Positions 35,501 to 42,245 of a DNA stretch of 42,245 nt are shown here, piece after piece (positions within the stretch are counted from its first letter, which is position 1; each line of letters opens with the position of its first letter). This DNA is from a bacterium. GTDB lineage: Bacteria > Desulfobacterota > Binatia > UBA12015. Under the pieces are notes generated by a model that was not told the origin of the DNA, searched no databases, and saw only the letters and a list, made by a program, of their open reading frames with translations. The position numbers were made by a program, and so were the translations under genes. Location of the stretch: positions 1-42,245 of the forward strand of contig JAUIFY010000013.1 of assembly GCA_030430245.1 (NCBI GenBank), written 5' to 3'.

Positions 35501-35535
35501 TCGAGCTCGGTCGGCGGGTCGCGACGGCGCGCTGA
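32524..35535 (+). CDS. Large transcriptional regulator: winged helix, AAA ATPase and TPR-like region
   Basis: A 1003-residue protein. Residues 1-98 match the OmpR/PhoB-type winged-helix domain (VRMSAKPFSLLERLAERAG, then LMDSLWPG and IRLEAVRGRGYRLAL). An AAA_16-type ATPase follows: FIGRTAELASLRAAL, Walker A GPAGIGKT (145-152), Walker B VYFLEDIHWAD (Glu263, Asp264), then GNPFFLEELHRH as sensor region. From about residue 440 to the end it is helical and TPR-like, including YDQALEAG and LEALVDRV. The domain order resembles STAND/SARP-type signal-integrating regulators, where the repeats sense a ligand or partner and the winged helix binds DNA. ATG 32524 and ATG 32527 are both in frame. It is convergent with the wax ester synthase gene with a 20-base gap. 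Confidence 0.9.
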   Translation: MMRVGDLQLDDASLELRHSDDMVRMSAKPFSLLERLAERAGHVVTHAELMDSLWPGQVVSGAALGSAVREVRRALKALAVQDRIRLEAVRGRGYRLALAESVDTASAVDGAVSGEFIGRTAELASLRAALSRSSGAGPHAVLVSGPAGIGKTRLSTEFAEVAVRQGYRTLWGRCIEGQSVAFSLWADLLRGFARSEEASFVRSVLEPAAPELVQVLPSLRTYLSNTGASLPADPELARLALLDGLVGLLTRIAERRGCVYFLEDIHWADGPSLRLLQTLALQRTSDRLLIVATHRDDEPDPNRVTAGIFTDLERNGVGTRIDLPPLSEDDSARLLAALGEEPMAEGRTADLLRIAGGNPFFLEELHRHAATRRSSRSLPERIERLVLGRVESRSAKAREVIEGAAVIGAVFDGRAAATLANDDGEALDELVAAGLVRSSESLGAYRFAHALHRQAIYGHLSPSRRAQLHLRVARNLEESGASPVHDAATLAWTAHHYDQALEAGGLGPAYRFRVLAGRDAAARFSFDEATQHLSRAVELLDGAGVPGPTVSVPDEDKCELLSDLARFSRLSGNGASGDRALQAAIPIARRLKDPRYLAQCITSAAFFAWEDRELIDLHEEALAGLGGEATQLRAVVASSLAQRLADSPGAESRRETLLGEALGITTGKDDARARHFVLEACSTARTSFDAAPQRAAWADEMVDLGRSMGSPIAETQGLSYRWGVRLNRGDLVGATADLEQIEEIAGRHRWPRMEWSANGHRAVAELIDGRLESAEEVILRTAEMIGEFGNAQSTAIFGIQLAALRREQGRLGELEALVDRVVEASPVFSWTKGVLAGELGDRAAFAGLLRATFEGAEGPRRHGSPVLRTPGACWLVYACDKLGDATFAAELAGEFGGMEESWPIVGAAAMWTFGSLHRAIGMLELLQQRPSSAVTALERAVRSHDQPGAALLRAWTSYDLARALAQRERPGDRDRSACLFDEVEEEARRGGWIELGRRVATAR

Positions 35536-35538
35536 AGT

Positions 35539-35552
35539 GCCCCCGTCGGGGC
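35539..35552. terminator. Short hairpin between convergent genes
   Basis: GCCCC-CGTC-GGGGC (5-bp stem) sits in the 20-base interval between the stops at 35535 and 35556. It could act for both genes; the short stem keeps this tentative. Confidence 0.35.
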
Positions 35553-35555
35553 GTC

Positions 35556-36959
35556 TCAGGCGCCGATCACGTGCTCCCGCTCCGCCGGGATCGCGGCGAC
35601 CAGCTCGTCCAGGGATCGCCGGATCCCTTCCGTGATCTCGTGGGGGTCGTCGAGACGGCCCGGACAGGAGAGCACCCCGACGTTGAAGTGGTCGACGTAG
35701 CTCCAGGCCGTTACGTTCAGCGCCGCACCCTCGATGATCGGGCCGACCGAAAAGAGATCCACGAGCCGCACGCCCGCGAACTCCAGAGGCTCCCGCGGAC
35801 CGGGGACCGACGACACGATCACGTTGATCGGCGGGCGGTGTCGATCGGCGAGCTTCAGGCGCGAGTAGAGCCGCACGAAGCTCGCGAACGCACGGGGTGG
35901 CGCGAAGCGGCTCCACTCTTGATACATCTCCGAGCCCAGTTGCTCGTGGATCTCCTTCGCGCTCCGTGCGGTCGCGCCGATCGCTCTCAAGCGCTCGACC
36001 GGGTCCGCCACGTCCGTACAGAGCGACGTGAAGATGTTCGAGAGGTGGTTCCCCGAGATCCGAGCCGCGTGCTGCGTGTCCGTCGACGCCGGGACCTCGG
36101 CGAGAAGCGGCTTCGTCGGAAGCACGTTCCGGGCGACCAGGTAGCGACGGATGGCGCCGGCGACGACGGCCAGGGCCACGTCGTTCACGGTCACGTCGAA
36201 CGCGGCGCGCACCGCCTTGACGTCGGCGAGTGGGAGCGTCGTGCTCGCGAAGACGCGCTCGCGCGTGAGCGCGCCGTTGAACGCGGCATATGGAGCATCG
36301 CGCAGGGGGAGGGGTGGGCTGGGTTCGAGGATCTTCCGTCGCCGGGCCACGCCCGCGAGGTTCGTGGCCGTGCGACGCACGAGTGCCGGCAACCGGCGGA
36401 TCTGTTGGCGGTGATCCCGAAACGCCTCACGCAGAAGTTGGCGAGGCGTCGGCAGAGGCTCGGTCCTCGGGGCGTCGTGGGCGGCGTCGACCACGGGTCC
36501 CAACGCGTTCTGCAGCAGCGCCGCCACCGCGACGCCGTCGGCGACGGCGTGGTGGATCTTCGCGATCGCCGCGATACGCCCGCCCTCGAGACCCTCGACC
36601 ATCCACACCTCCCACAACGGCTTCGACCGCTCGAGTGGAAGGCTCGCGATCCGTGACACGATCTCGTCGAGCTGGCGTGGGCTTCCCGGTGGATCCGCGG
36701 TCACCCAATGGAGATGCGCGTCGATGTCGACCTCGACGTCCACCCACACGGGGTGGTGGAGGCCGAAGGGAACCTCGACGAGTCGGCGGCGAAACGGGGG
36801 CAGAAGCGACAGGCGACGAAGCATCTCGCCGCGAATCCGGTGGCGATCGAGGACTCGACCCCCGGGCGTCTCGAGCACGGCGATCTTCATCGTGTGCATG
36901 TGCGCGGTCGGGGTCTCCATGTAGAGGAGGCCCGCGTCGACGCCGGTCAGCCGTTCCAT
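35556..36959 (-). CDS. Wax ester synthase / diacylglycerol acyltransferase (WS/DGAT)
   Basis: A 467-residue protein with all marks of bacterial WS/DGAT enzymes: N-terminal MERLTGVDAGLLYMETPTAHMH, the active-site motif KIHHAVADGVA (His136-His137, Asp141, Gly142), an NDVALAVVAGAIRRYL segment, and the C-terminal VSSVPGPREPLEFAGVRLVDLFSVGPI. It esterifies fatty alcohols or diacylglycerols with acyl-CoA at the inner membrane, producing storage lipids. Its ATG at 36959 is three bases after the stop of the PlsC-like gene, so the two are translated as a unit. It is last in the lipid-related gene group. Substrate preference (wax ester versus triacylglycerol) cannot be read from the sequence. Confidence 0.92.
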   Translation of the reverse strand: MERLTGVDAGLLYMETPTAHMHTMKIAVLETPGGRVLDRHRIRGEMLRRLSLLPPFRRRLVEVPFGLHHPVWVDVEVDIDAHLHWVTADPPGSPRQLDEIVSRIASLPLERSKPLWEVWMVEGLEGGRIAAIAKIHHAVADGVAVAALLQNALGPVVDAAHDAPRTEPLPTPRQLLREAFRDHRQQIRRLPALVRRTATNLAGVARRRKILEPSPPLPLRDAPYAAFNGALTRERVFASTTLPLADVKAVRAAFDVTVNDVALAVVAGAIRRYLVARNVLPTKPLLAEVPASTDTQHAARISGNHLSNIFTSLCTDVADPVERLRAIGATARSAKEIHEQLGSEMYQEWSRFAPPRAFASFVRLYSRLKLADRHRPPINVIVSSVPGPREPLEFAGVRLVDLFSVGPIIEGAALNVTAWSYVDHFNVGVLSCPGRLDDPHEITEGIRRSLDELVAAIPAEREHVIGA

Positions 36960-36962
36960 CGG

Positions 36963-37961
36963 TCAAGCCCCCTTCGGTGCCGCGGCTCCGGCGAAGGGCA
37001 GGAGCTCCCACACCCGGCTCAGGATCGGCCGCGGGTGCTCGAGGACGAGCTCGTCGAGAGTGTGTTGCATGCTCGTCGTGATCTCGTCGTAGCAGCGCTC
37101 CACCACCTCGGGGTCGCGGGCGTCGGCGGCGGAGTACGCCTCCCAGCGCATCGGCGGGCACACGCGCGCGGTGATCTTCGCGGGAAGCGGAAACCCCGGG
37201 ATCGTCGCCGGAGAGATCCCCCAGGGGATCTGCCACGCGATCGGGAACGCGCCCATGCGGATCCGGTCGAGTCCGAACGCCTTCGAGAGCTCCTCGCCCC
37301 GGGTCAACACCAGGGTGGAGTCGTGTCCGCCGTGGCTCACGACCGGAACGACGGGCACCCCGAGCTCGAGCGCGAGCTTGACGAAGCCCTTGCGTCCCGC
37401 GAACTCGATGCGATTGCGCTCGGTCCACGGCCGGAAGATCTCGTGGTCGCCGCCCGGGTAGACCAGAACGGGCAGCCCTTCCTGCAACGCCTTCCTCGCG
37501 TTCTCCCGGTTGGCCGGGACCTCGCCGATCTTTCGCATGAGGGTCCGGAAGCCCGGGATGCCGAAGGCGGCATCGAAGGCGAGGCCGACGAGTGGTCGAT
37601 CGAAGTCGAAATGCCGATACCAGGCGGTGAAGAACGCGGACGTATCGGGCGTGAGGATGCCCCCGGAGTGGTTGCCGACGAGGAGGACGGGGCCCGACTC
37701 GGGGACGTTCTCGAACCCGCGCACCTCCGCCGCGAAGTACCCGCAGAGGACGTCCATGAGTGGCAGAAGCCGCGCGAGGAAGCCCTCGTCGAGCTGGAAC
37801 GGCTCGTCGGCGATCTCTCGCTCCGTCACCTCGGCCCAGACCTGGATCGGGTCGAACTCGCGGATGCGTCGCAGCCACTCGCCGATTCCCTCGGCGGAAC
37901 GGTCTCCGTCCGTCGCGAGCCCGTCGCGAGCGGCGGGCGGGGGCTTCTCAGCGGTAGCCAT
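36963..37961 (-). CDS. PlsC-like lysophospholipid/glycerolipid acyltransferase
   Basis: A 332-residue protein with an acyltransferase core of the PlsC/LPLAT superfamily: LLVGNHSGGILTPDTSAFF (active-site NHSGG), FGIPGFRTLMRKIGEVPANRENARKAL, LVYPGGDHEIFRPWTERN (substrate-binding PGG segment) and VPVVPVVSHGGHDSTLVLTRG. This type is found beside lipid-storage genes in several phyla and may acylate lysophosphatidate or a diacylglycerol precursor. The ATG at 37961 overlaps the end of the fused hydrolase gene by 14 bases; GGAAAGG lies just upstream. The charged N-terminal 50 residues are not part of the core. It is directly followed by the WS/DGAT gene. Confidence 0.88.
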   Translation of the reverse strand: MATAEKPPPAARDGLATDGDRSAEGIGEWLRRIREFDPIQVWAEVTEREIADEPFQLDEGFLARLLPLMDVLCGYFAAEVRGFENVPESGPVLLVGNHSGGILTPDTSAFFTAWYRHFDFDRPLVGLAFDAAFGIPGFRTLMRKIGEVPANRENARKALQEGLPVLVYPGGDHEIFRPWTERNRIEFAGRKGFVKLALELGVPVVPVVSHGGHDSTLVLTRGEELSKAFGLDRIRMGAFPIAWQIPWGISPATIPGFPLPAKITARVCPPMRWEAYSAADARDPEVVERCYDEITTSMQHTLDELVLEHPRPILSRVWELLPFAGAAAPKGA

Positions 37962-40038
37962 GTGCCTTTCCTTCGGCCGGGAGCGGCGCGTCGGCCGCCG
38001 GGGCGGGCTCCGGCTCGCGCTCGACGAGGCACGGCCGCGTCGGCAGATCCCCGGGTGTCGTGTACGGGCGCTCCTCGGCCGAGGCCGATTCGTGGAGCAG
38101 GTCCACCAGAGTCCCGGACAGGCAGCGATGGTGGGGCCCGTTCCACCAGTGGGCGAGACACGGCATGCGGATCTGCCGCGCGCGCGGGAGGCTTCGCGCG
38201 ACCGGGCCGGCGTAGGCCGGCGAGATGAGCTGATCGCGCTCCCCCCAGACGAACGTCGCGGGGATCTCGATCGAAGCGAGTCGTGTCCAGAGGCCGCGCT
38301 CCCCGACCGCCTCGTCGAGCGCCAGCTCGCGTGCCGCCGAGAGGAAGGCCGCACGCGTCGCGGGGCACGCGGCGTGGTAGATGAACCGAACGCCGGCCTG
38401 GGCGACCTCGTCGTCGCGGAGGAAGGGCGTGGACTCGAGCAGCGCGGCGAGCCACCGGAGCACCGGCCATGCGTGCTCGAGGGGCAGCATCTCGGCGATC
38501 CGCGGATCGAGCATCCGCGCCGTCTGGAGCAAGGTCCGGTGCCGCAGCCACGGCAGGTACGGGGCGATCGCGACGACGGAGCGGAACGCTTCGGGGGCGC
38601 GCAACGCCGCCTCGAGCGCGACCCGCCCGCCCATCGAGATCCCGATGACGTCGGGTGGCTCGCTCATCTCGCGGGCCGCGGAGATGACCGGCTCCGCCAG
38701 GACCGCCGGGGTGAGGGGGCGCTCGGGAGCGGGGGTCCGTCCGAAGCCGGGGAGGTCGAGGGCGACGGTGCGCATGCCCTTGCGCGCCAGAGCTTCGCCC
38801 ACGCCGACGAAGGCGGAGGACTCGAGGCCGAGCGGGTGCAGAGCGATCACGGGCCGTCCGAGTCCCCACTGGCGACGATGCGCGACGGGCGCCCGCCGAC
38901 GCAAGGATCGGTAGATTCCGTCCACCAGGCCCGTCCCGCGCGGGTCGCCGGTCAGATCGAAGCGCATCCGCGTCGTGACGAAGCCGAACGCCACACCGGA
39001 CTCGGGATCGGCGAACGCGAGCGTGCCTCCGGCGCCCGGGTGGCCGAAGCTCCCCGGGGCGCAGCCCGGTGCCAGCGCGGGCGGAAGCATGAACCCCAGG
39101 CCGTAGCTCGATGGAATGAAGAGGACCTTGTCGGAGCCCACGGCGTGCGGGGTTCGAGCGGCCTCGATCGTGTCCGCTCGCAGGAGGCGACGACCCTCGA
39201 CCTCGCCGATGAGGCTCGCGTAGAGCTTCGCGAGCGACCGAGCGTTCGTGACGCCGTTCGACGACGGCATCTCGGCAGCCAGGATGTCGTCGCGGTTCCA
39301 CATCTCGTCGTAGGCGAAGAGCCCGGAGGGTCCGCTCATCACCCGCGCGGTGAGCGTCCCCGCGCCGAGGAGGCTCGCGACGGACGCGAGTCCCCCCGAG
39401 GGAGGAACGATTCGCGCGCACCGCGCGCGCTCGTTCGCGGGCAGGCCCACCCAGAGATCGAGCCCCAGTGGCCCGGCGACTTCGTCGGCGAGGAACCGCC
39501 CGAGGCTGCGTCCGGTGATCCTTCGAACGATCTCGCCGACGATCCATCCGAACGACCGCGCGTGGTAGCCATGGGCCGTCCCCGGCGGCCAGTTCGGCTC
39601 TTGCGCCGCGATGGCGCGGACGACGGGATCCCACGCGAGCACCTGGTCGAGCGTCAGGTCGCCGTCGACCGCGGCGAGTCCGGCCTTGTGGCTGAGCGCC
39701 CAGCGCACCGGGATCTCGCCCTTCCCGTTCTCTCCGAACTCCGGCCAGTAGTCCGCGATCGGCCGGTCGAGATCGAGCTCTCCCCGTTCCACCAACAGGT
39801 GCGCACAGATCGCCGTCACGCCCTTCGTCGCGGAGAACACCAGCTGGACGGTGTCGCGGGTCCACGGTGTGCCCGTCTCGTCGGCGACGCCGCCCCAGAG
39901 ATCGACCACGGGCTCGCCTCCGAGGTACAGGCAACACGCGCCCCCCGTGTCCTCGTGCTTCGAGAAGTTCGCCTCGAAGGCTTCCCGGAGCGGTTCGAAT
40001 CCGGGTGCGACGTGGCCATGGATTCCGATCGGGGACAC
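37948..40038 (-). CDS. Fusion of a beta-lactamase-like serine esterase and an alpha/beta hydrolase
   Basis: A 696-residue protein. Residues 1-390 are a beta-lactamase/esterase of the EstB-like type: VVDLWGGVAD, the SxxK nucleophile LVFSATKG (Ser69, Lys72), then GTAHGYHARSFGWIVGEIV, whose Tyr is the usual base. Residues about 400-650 form an alpha/beta hydrolase: VIALHPLGLESSAFVGVGEAL, VIGISMGGRVALEAAL (Ser468), FVWGERDQLISP (Asp) and PCLAHWWNGPHH (His). Both catalytic sets look complete. No signal peptide is seen, so it is likely cytosolic. The start is a GTG at 40038 with no strong RBS. It overlaps the PlsC-like gene by 14 bases. The substrate is probably an ester, possibly a storage lipid given the neighbours; that is inference. 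Confidence 0.85.
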   Translation of the reverse strand: MSPIGIHGHVAPGFEPLREAFEANFSKHEDTGGACCLYLGGEPVVDLWGGVADETGTPWTRDTVQLVFSATKGVTAICAHLLVERGELDLDRPIADYWPEFGENGKGEIPVRWALSHKAGLAAVDGDLTLDQVLAWDPVVRAIAAQEPNWPPGTAHGYHARSFGWIVGEIVRRITGRSLGRFLADEVAGPLGLDLWVGLPANERARCARIVPPSGGLASVASLLGAGTLTARVMSGPSGLFAYDEMWNRDDILAAEMPSSNGVTNARSLAKLYASLIGEVEGRRLLRADTIEAARTPHAVGSDKVLFIPSSYGLGFMLPPALAPGCAPGSFGHPGAGGTLAFADPESGVAFGFVTTRMRFDLTGDPRGTGLVDGIYRSLRRRAPVAHRRQWGLGRPVIALHPLGLESSAFVGVGEALARKGMRTVALDLPGFGRTPAPERPLTPAVLAEPVISAAREMSEPPDVIGISMGGRVALEAALRAPEAFRSVVAIAPYLPWLRHRTLLQTARMLDPRIAEMLPLEHAWPVLRWLAALLESTPFLRDDEVAQAGVRFIYHAACPATRAAFLSAARELALDEAVGERGLWTRLASIEIPATFVWGERDQLISPAYAGPVARSLPRARQIRMPCLAHWWNGPHHRCLSGTLVDLLHESASAEERPYTTPGDLPTRPCLVEREPEPAPAADAPLPAEGKAHGYR

Positions 40039-40176
40039 TCTGACCCGGCAAGGGAAGCAAGTGCGAAGCCGCGGGCGCGTCGGTCGGGTCTCGGTGCTTC
40101 GCGCCCCGCGAATCCCGAGCCCGGGAATCCGGCGTCGGAAGTGTCGCAGGCCTGGGAATGTCGTCGGCCGTGAGCG

Positions 40177-40211
40177 GTGCCCCGGTCGGGCTCGTCCGCT
40201 TCTCGGGGCAC
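40177..40211 (-). terminator. Hairpin directly after the acyl-CoA synthetase stop
   Basis: GTGCCCCG (40177-40184) pairs perfectly with CGGGGCAC (40204-40211) across a 19-base loop, starting one base past the stop at 40213. It could end or attenuate transcription between the synthetase gene and the fused hydrolase gene, 174 bases apart. Confidence 0.4.
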
Positions 40212-40212
40212 G

Positions 40213-42012
40213 TCAGCGAAGCTCGATCTCGCCGGTCTGGATCGCGGCGAATCGCTCCTTCGTGAGCGGCACGTAGTCGCGGCCATCGAAGACGAAGAGC
40301 GGGGAATCCACCTTGGCGGGATCGTATCCCTCCCGGCGATACTCCGCCTTCCTCTGCTTGAACGTGCCGGTAGTCGCCATCTCGTCGAGCAGGCGCACGA
40401 AGTACGGGCGCTGATAGCGCGTGAGGTGCTGCTCGACGTGACGCGCGAACACGTCGATGGAGAACTCGTCGCTTCGCGCGAGCGCGACCATTCCGGCCCG
40501 CCCGTCGGCGCCCGGCACCTCGACGCCGTACACGGTGCTCTCGAGCACGCCGGGGATGCCGTTCAGCGTCTCGGCGACCTCGGTCGTGGAGACGTTCTCT
40601 CCCTTCCAGCGGAACGTGTCCCCGAGTCGGTCCGCGAAGGAAACCCATCCGTCGGCGTGCAGGGTCATGAGATCGCCGGTGTCGAAGTACGCGTCGCCGT
40701 CGCGAAAGACGTCGCGCGCGATCTTCTTCCGGCTGGCGTTTGCGTCGAGGTAGCCGTCGTAGGGCGTCGCGCGCGTGATCCTTCCGAGCAGGAGTCCCGT
40801 CTCGCCTTCGTCCACCACGGTGCAGCGACCGGCCGCGTCACGCTGCAGATCGCCCGTCTCGGGGTCGCAGCGTACGATCACCTGGTTTCCGGTGAGCCGC
40901 CCCACCATTCCGGGGCGACCCTCCAGGTTGACCAGGATCACGTTGCCTTCGGTCGCTCCGTAGAACTCGCGAATCATCGGTATGCGGAAGCGCTCCTGGA
41001 ACTCCTCCCAGATGTCGGGGCGCAGGCCGTTGCCGGTCGCGATGCGCACGCGGTGACGCGCATCGTCCTGGCCTGGCGGCTGGTTCAAGAGGTAGCGACA
41101 CATCTCGCCGATGTAGAGGAAGGCGGTGGCTCCGGTCGCCCGTACGTCGGGCCAGAAGCTCGAGGCCGAGAACCTGCGGGAGAGTGCGATCGAGGCTCCC
41201 GTGGCGAGAGCGGCGGACCAACCCGCGAACAAGGCGTTCGTGTGATAGAGCGGCAGCGCGACGTACACGACGTCGTCCGGACCGAGGTCGAGGATGCCGG
41301 TGCCGTAGAACGCGCCGCCCATCAGGAACCGCGAGTTCTTCACGACGGCCGCCTTCGGCAACCCCGTCGTACCCGACGTGTAGATGAAGCACATCAGGTC
41401 GTCCGCGCGAGCGCGGCCGCCTTCGGCCAGCGGACTCGTCGGTTGGTCCCGGACGAGGTCGTCGAGTCGGGGAAAGCCGGGCGCGACGGGAGGCGGCGCC
41501 GGCGCGTCCTCGTCGGGGTCGTTCTGAACGAGGACGTGGTCGGTGTCGATCTCGGGTAGGTCGGGCAAGACGTCGGCCAGACCGGCCGCGTGCTCGATGC
41601 CGACGACGACGTGACTCGCCCCGGCGGTCGTCAGTGCGTGCGTCAGCGCCGCACCCGTCACGTTCGTATTGATCAACGCCGCGACCGCACGAAGCCGCGA
41701 GATCGCGGACAAGGCGATCAGGTACTCGGGCCGGTTGTCCATCAGCAAGCCGACGACGCTGCCGGCGTCGACTCCGCGCTCGCGAAGAACGCGCGCGCAT
41801 CGCGTCGCGGCGTCGTCGATCTCGGCCCAGCTGTAGGTCTTCCCTCGATGTCGGAGGGCGGCCGCGTCGGGAGCCTCCTTCGCTCGCTGGGCGAGGAGTC
41901 TGGACGCGTTCCAGCGCGCGAACGGCGCGGCTCGAACGAGGTGCGGAAGGATGCGACGAACCACCCGTAGCTCGGGGGCGCGATCGAGGAGGCGCCGGAC
42001 GGGACTCGACAT
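40213..42012 (-). CDS. FATP-type (very-)long-chain acyl-CoA synthetase, FadD6-like
   Basis: A 599-residue adenylate-forming enzyme. The AMP-binding P-loop is FIYTSGTTGLPKAAV (Tyr211 onward), followed by LPLYHTNALFAGWSAAL, IREFYGATEGNV and the C-terminal YFDTGDLMTLHADGWVSFADRLGDTFRWKGENVSTTEV. The N-terminal segment (SRLLAQRAKEAPDAAALRHRGKTYSWAEID) and the FYGATEGN and RWKGENVS motifs are those of the fatty-acid transport protein/FadD6 group rather than classical FadD. It activates fatty acids to acyl-CoA, the donor used by the WS/DGAT and PlsC-like enzymes encoded downstream. The ATG at 42012 gives a normal family length. It is divergent from the partial gene at the right edge. Confidence 0.92.
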   Translation of the reverse strand: MSSPVRRLLDRAPELRVVRRILPHLVRAAPFARWNASRLLAQRAKEAPDAAALRHRGKTYSWAEIDDAATRCARVLRERGVDAGSVVGLLMDNRPEYLIALSAISRLRAVAALINTNVTGAALTHALTTAGASHVVVGIEHAAGLADVLPDLPEIDTDHVLVQNDPDEDAPAPPPVAPGFPRLDDLVRDQPTSPLAEGGRARADDLMCFIYTSGTTGLPKAAVVKNSRFLMGGAFYGTGILDLGPDDVVYVALPLYHTNALFAGWSAALATGASIALSRRFSASSFWPDVRATGATAFLYIGEMCRYLLNQPPGQDDARHRVRIATGNGLRPDIWEEFQERFRIPMIREFYGATEGNVILVNLEGRPGMVGRLTGNQVIVRCDPETGDLQRDAAGRCTVVDEGETGLLLGRITRATPYDGYLDANASRKKIARDVFRDGDAYFDTGDLMTLHADGWVSFADRLGDTFRWKGENVSTTEVAETLNGIPGVLESTVYGVEVPGADGRAGMVALARSDEFSIDVFARHVEQHLTRYQRPYFVRLLDEMATTGTFKQRKAEYRREGYDPAKVDSPLFVFDGRDYVPLTKERFAAIQTGEIELR

Positions 42013-42141
42013 GCCTGCTGGATCTGCAGGAAGCGTGCCTGCCCTCGGTGTCCCGGGACTCCGGGACGCGTCGGCGGGCCCCGTCGGGTCGCCACGACTT
42101 CGGCGTTGCTCGTTGGAGCGGATTCGTCATTGTCGGAGGAG

Positions 42142-42245
42142 ATGGCCGGTGTGAACGGCGACATGCGGGTGCGCGCGACGGCGGATACGGGCGTCATGGA
42201 GTGGGCGGCGAGCCCCGCGGGCCGGGTCCTTCGCAAGCGGCTCCA
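42142..42245 (+). CDS. Probable cupin-domain protein, cut by the right window edge
   Basis: An open frame from ATG 42142 (or ATG 42163) runs off the window; GGAGGAG precedes the first ATG. The visible product reads DTGVMEWAASPAGRVLRKRL, which resembles the opening of ChrR-type cupin proteins (acidic residue, W, SP, then a basic KRL strand). With only about 34 residues the assignment is tentative. It is divergent from the acyl-CoA synthetase gene, with about 130 bases between the starts. Confidence 0.45.
   Translation, partial: MAGVNGDMRVRATADTGVMEWAASPAGRVLRKRL

Noticed and set aside
31435..35916. Minus-strand open frame of about 1490 codons opposite the two regulators
   Set aside because: The winged-helix, AAA and LuxR motifs are all on the plus strand; the minus frame has no domain.
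42013..42141. N-terminal extension or small minus-strand gene upstream of the acyl-CoA synthetase
   Set aside because: The frame is Arg/Pro/Ser-rich without motifs; the synthetase begins naturally at 42012 and the region fits a divergent promoter.

Overview
The window is about 42 kb of very GC-rich bacterial DNA with dense coding and no rRNA, tRNA, insertion sequence, phage gene or CRISPR array that I can see. At least six products carry lipoprotein or Sec signal peptides, and the cysteine-rich CGNG/CGDG surface-protein repeats, a CarF-type lipid desaturase and secreted heme and copper proteins suggest a Gram-negative, myxobacteria-like or deltaproteobacteria-like (Myxococcota/Binatota-type) genome. 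That placement is an inference from gene content only.

Layout. 1-4147 (minus): a truncated bifunctional 6-phosphofructo-2-kinase/fructose-2,6-bisphosphatase, a multi-pass membrane protein coupled to a secreted cytochrome c with a molybdopterin-oxidoreductase-like domain, a 140-bp tandem duplication, GTP cyclohydrolase I (folE), and a CarF/TMEM189-type plasmanylethanolamine desaturase. 4391-10021 (plus): a lipoprotein joining a C39-like peptidase domain to autotransporter-type beta-strand repeats, a small secreted cysteine-rich protein, a pentameric ligand-gated ion channel (Cys-loop superfamily), and a papain-like lipoprotein. 10148-11317 (minus): a larger relative of the small cysteine-rich protein. 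11528-12466 (plus): a membrane-anchored metallo-beta-lactamase-fold hydrolase.

12663-16538 (minus) is a four-gene cassette in which every junction is a 4-base start/stop overlap: glycosyltransferase, FAD oxidoreductase, GT2 glycosyltransferase and aspartyl/asparaginyl beta-hydroxylase. Next come two paralogous secreted proteins (16724-19255 and 21186-23876, plus). They share a duplicated N-terminal domain, cysteine-rich repeats starting at the same residue number, and a 17-base upstream element at the same distance from the start codon. Between them, on the minus strand, lies a signal-peptide-bearing helical-repeat plus SAM-methyltransferase fusion.

24154-31438 (minus) holds an N-acyl-D-amino-acid deacylase-type amidohydrolase, a lipoprotein fusing a c-type heme site to a PHM-like copper monooxygenase region, an unknown secreted protein with an internal duplication, and a CocE/NonD-type lipoprotein hydrolase. 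31711-35535 (plus) carries two regulators: a LuxR-type response regulator with an incomplete acidic pocket and a large winged-helix/AAA/TPR protein. 35556-42012 (minus) is a neutral-lipid group: FATP-type acyl-CoA synthetase, a beta-lactamase/alpha-beta hydrolase fusion, a PlsC-like acyltransferase and a wax ester synthase/diacylglycerol acyltransferase. The last three are overlapping or nearly touching. A probable cupin gene starts at the right edge.

The main themes are envelope/surface export (many secreted or lipidated proteins), membrane and storage lipid modification, and secreted redox proteins. The least explained pieces are the channel with its cysteine-rich neighbour, the four-gene overlapping cassette, and the twin surface proteins with a shared upstream element.
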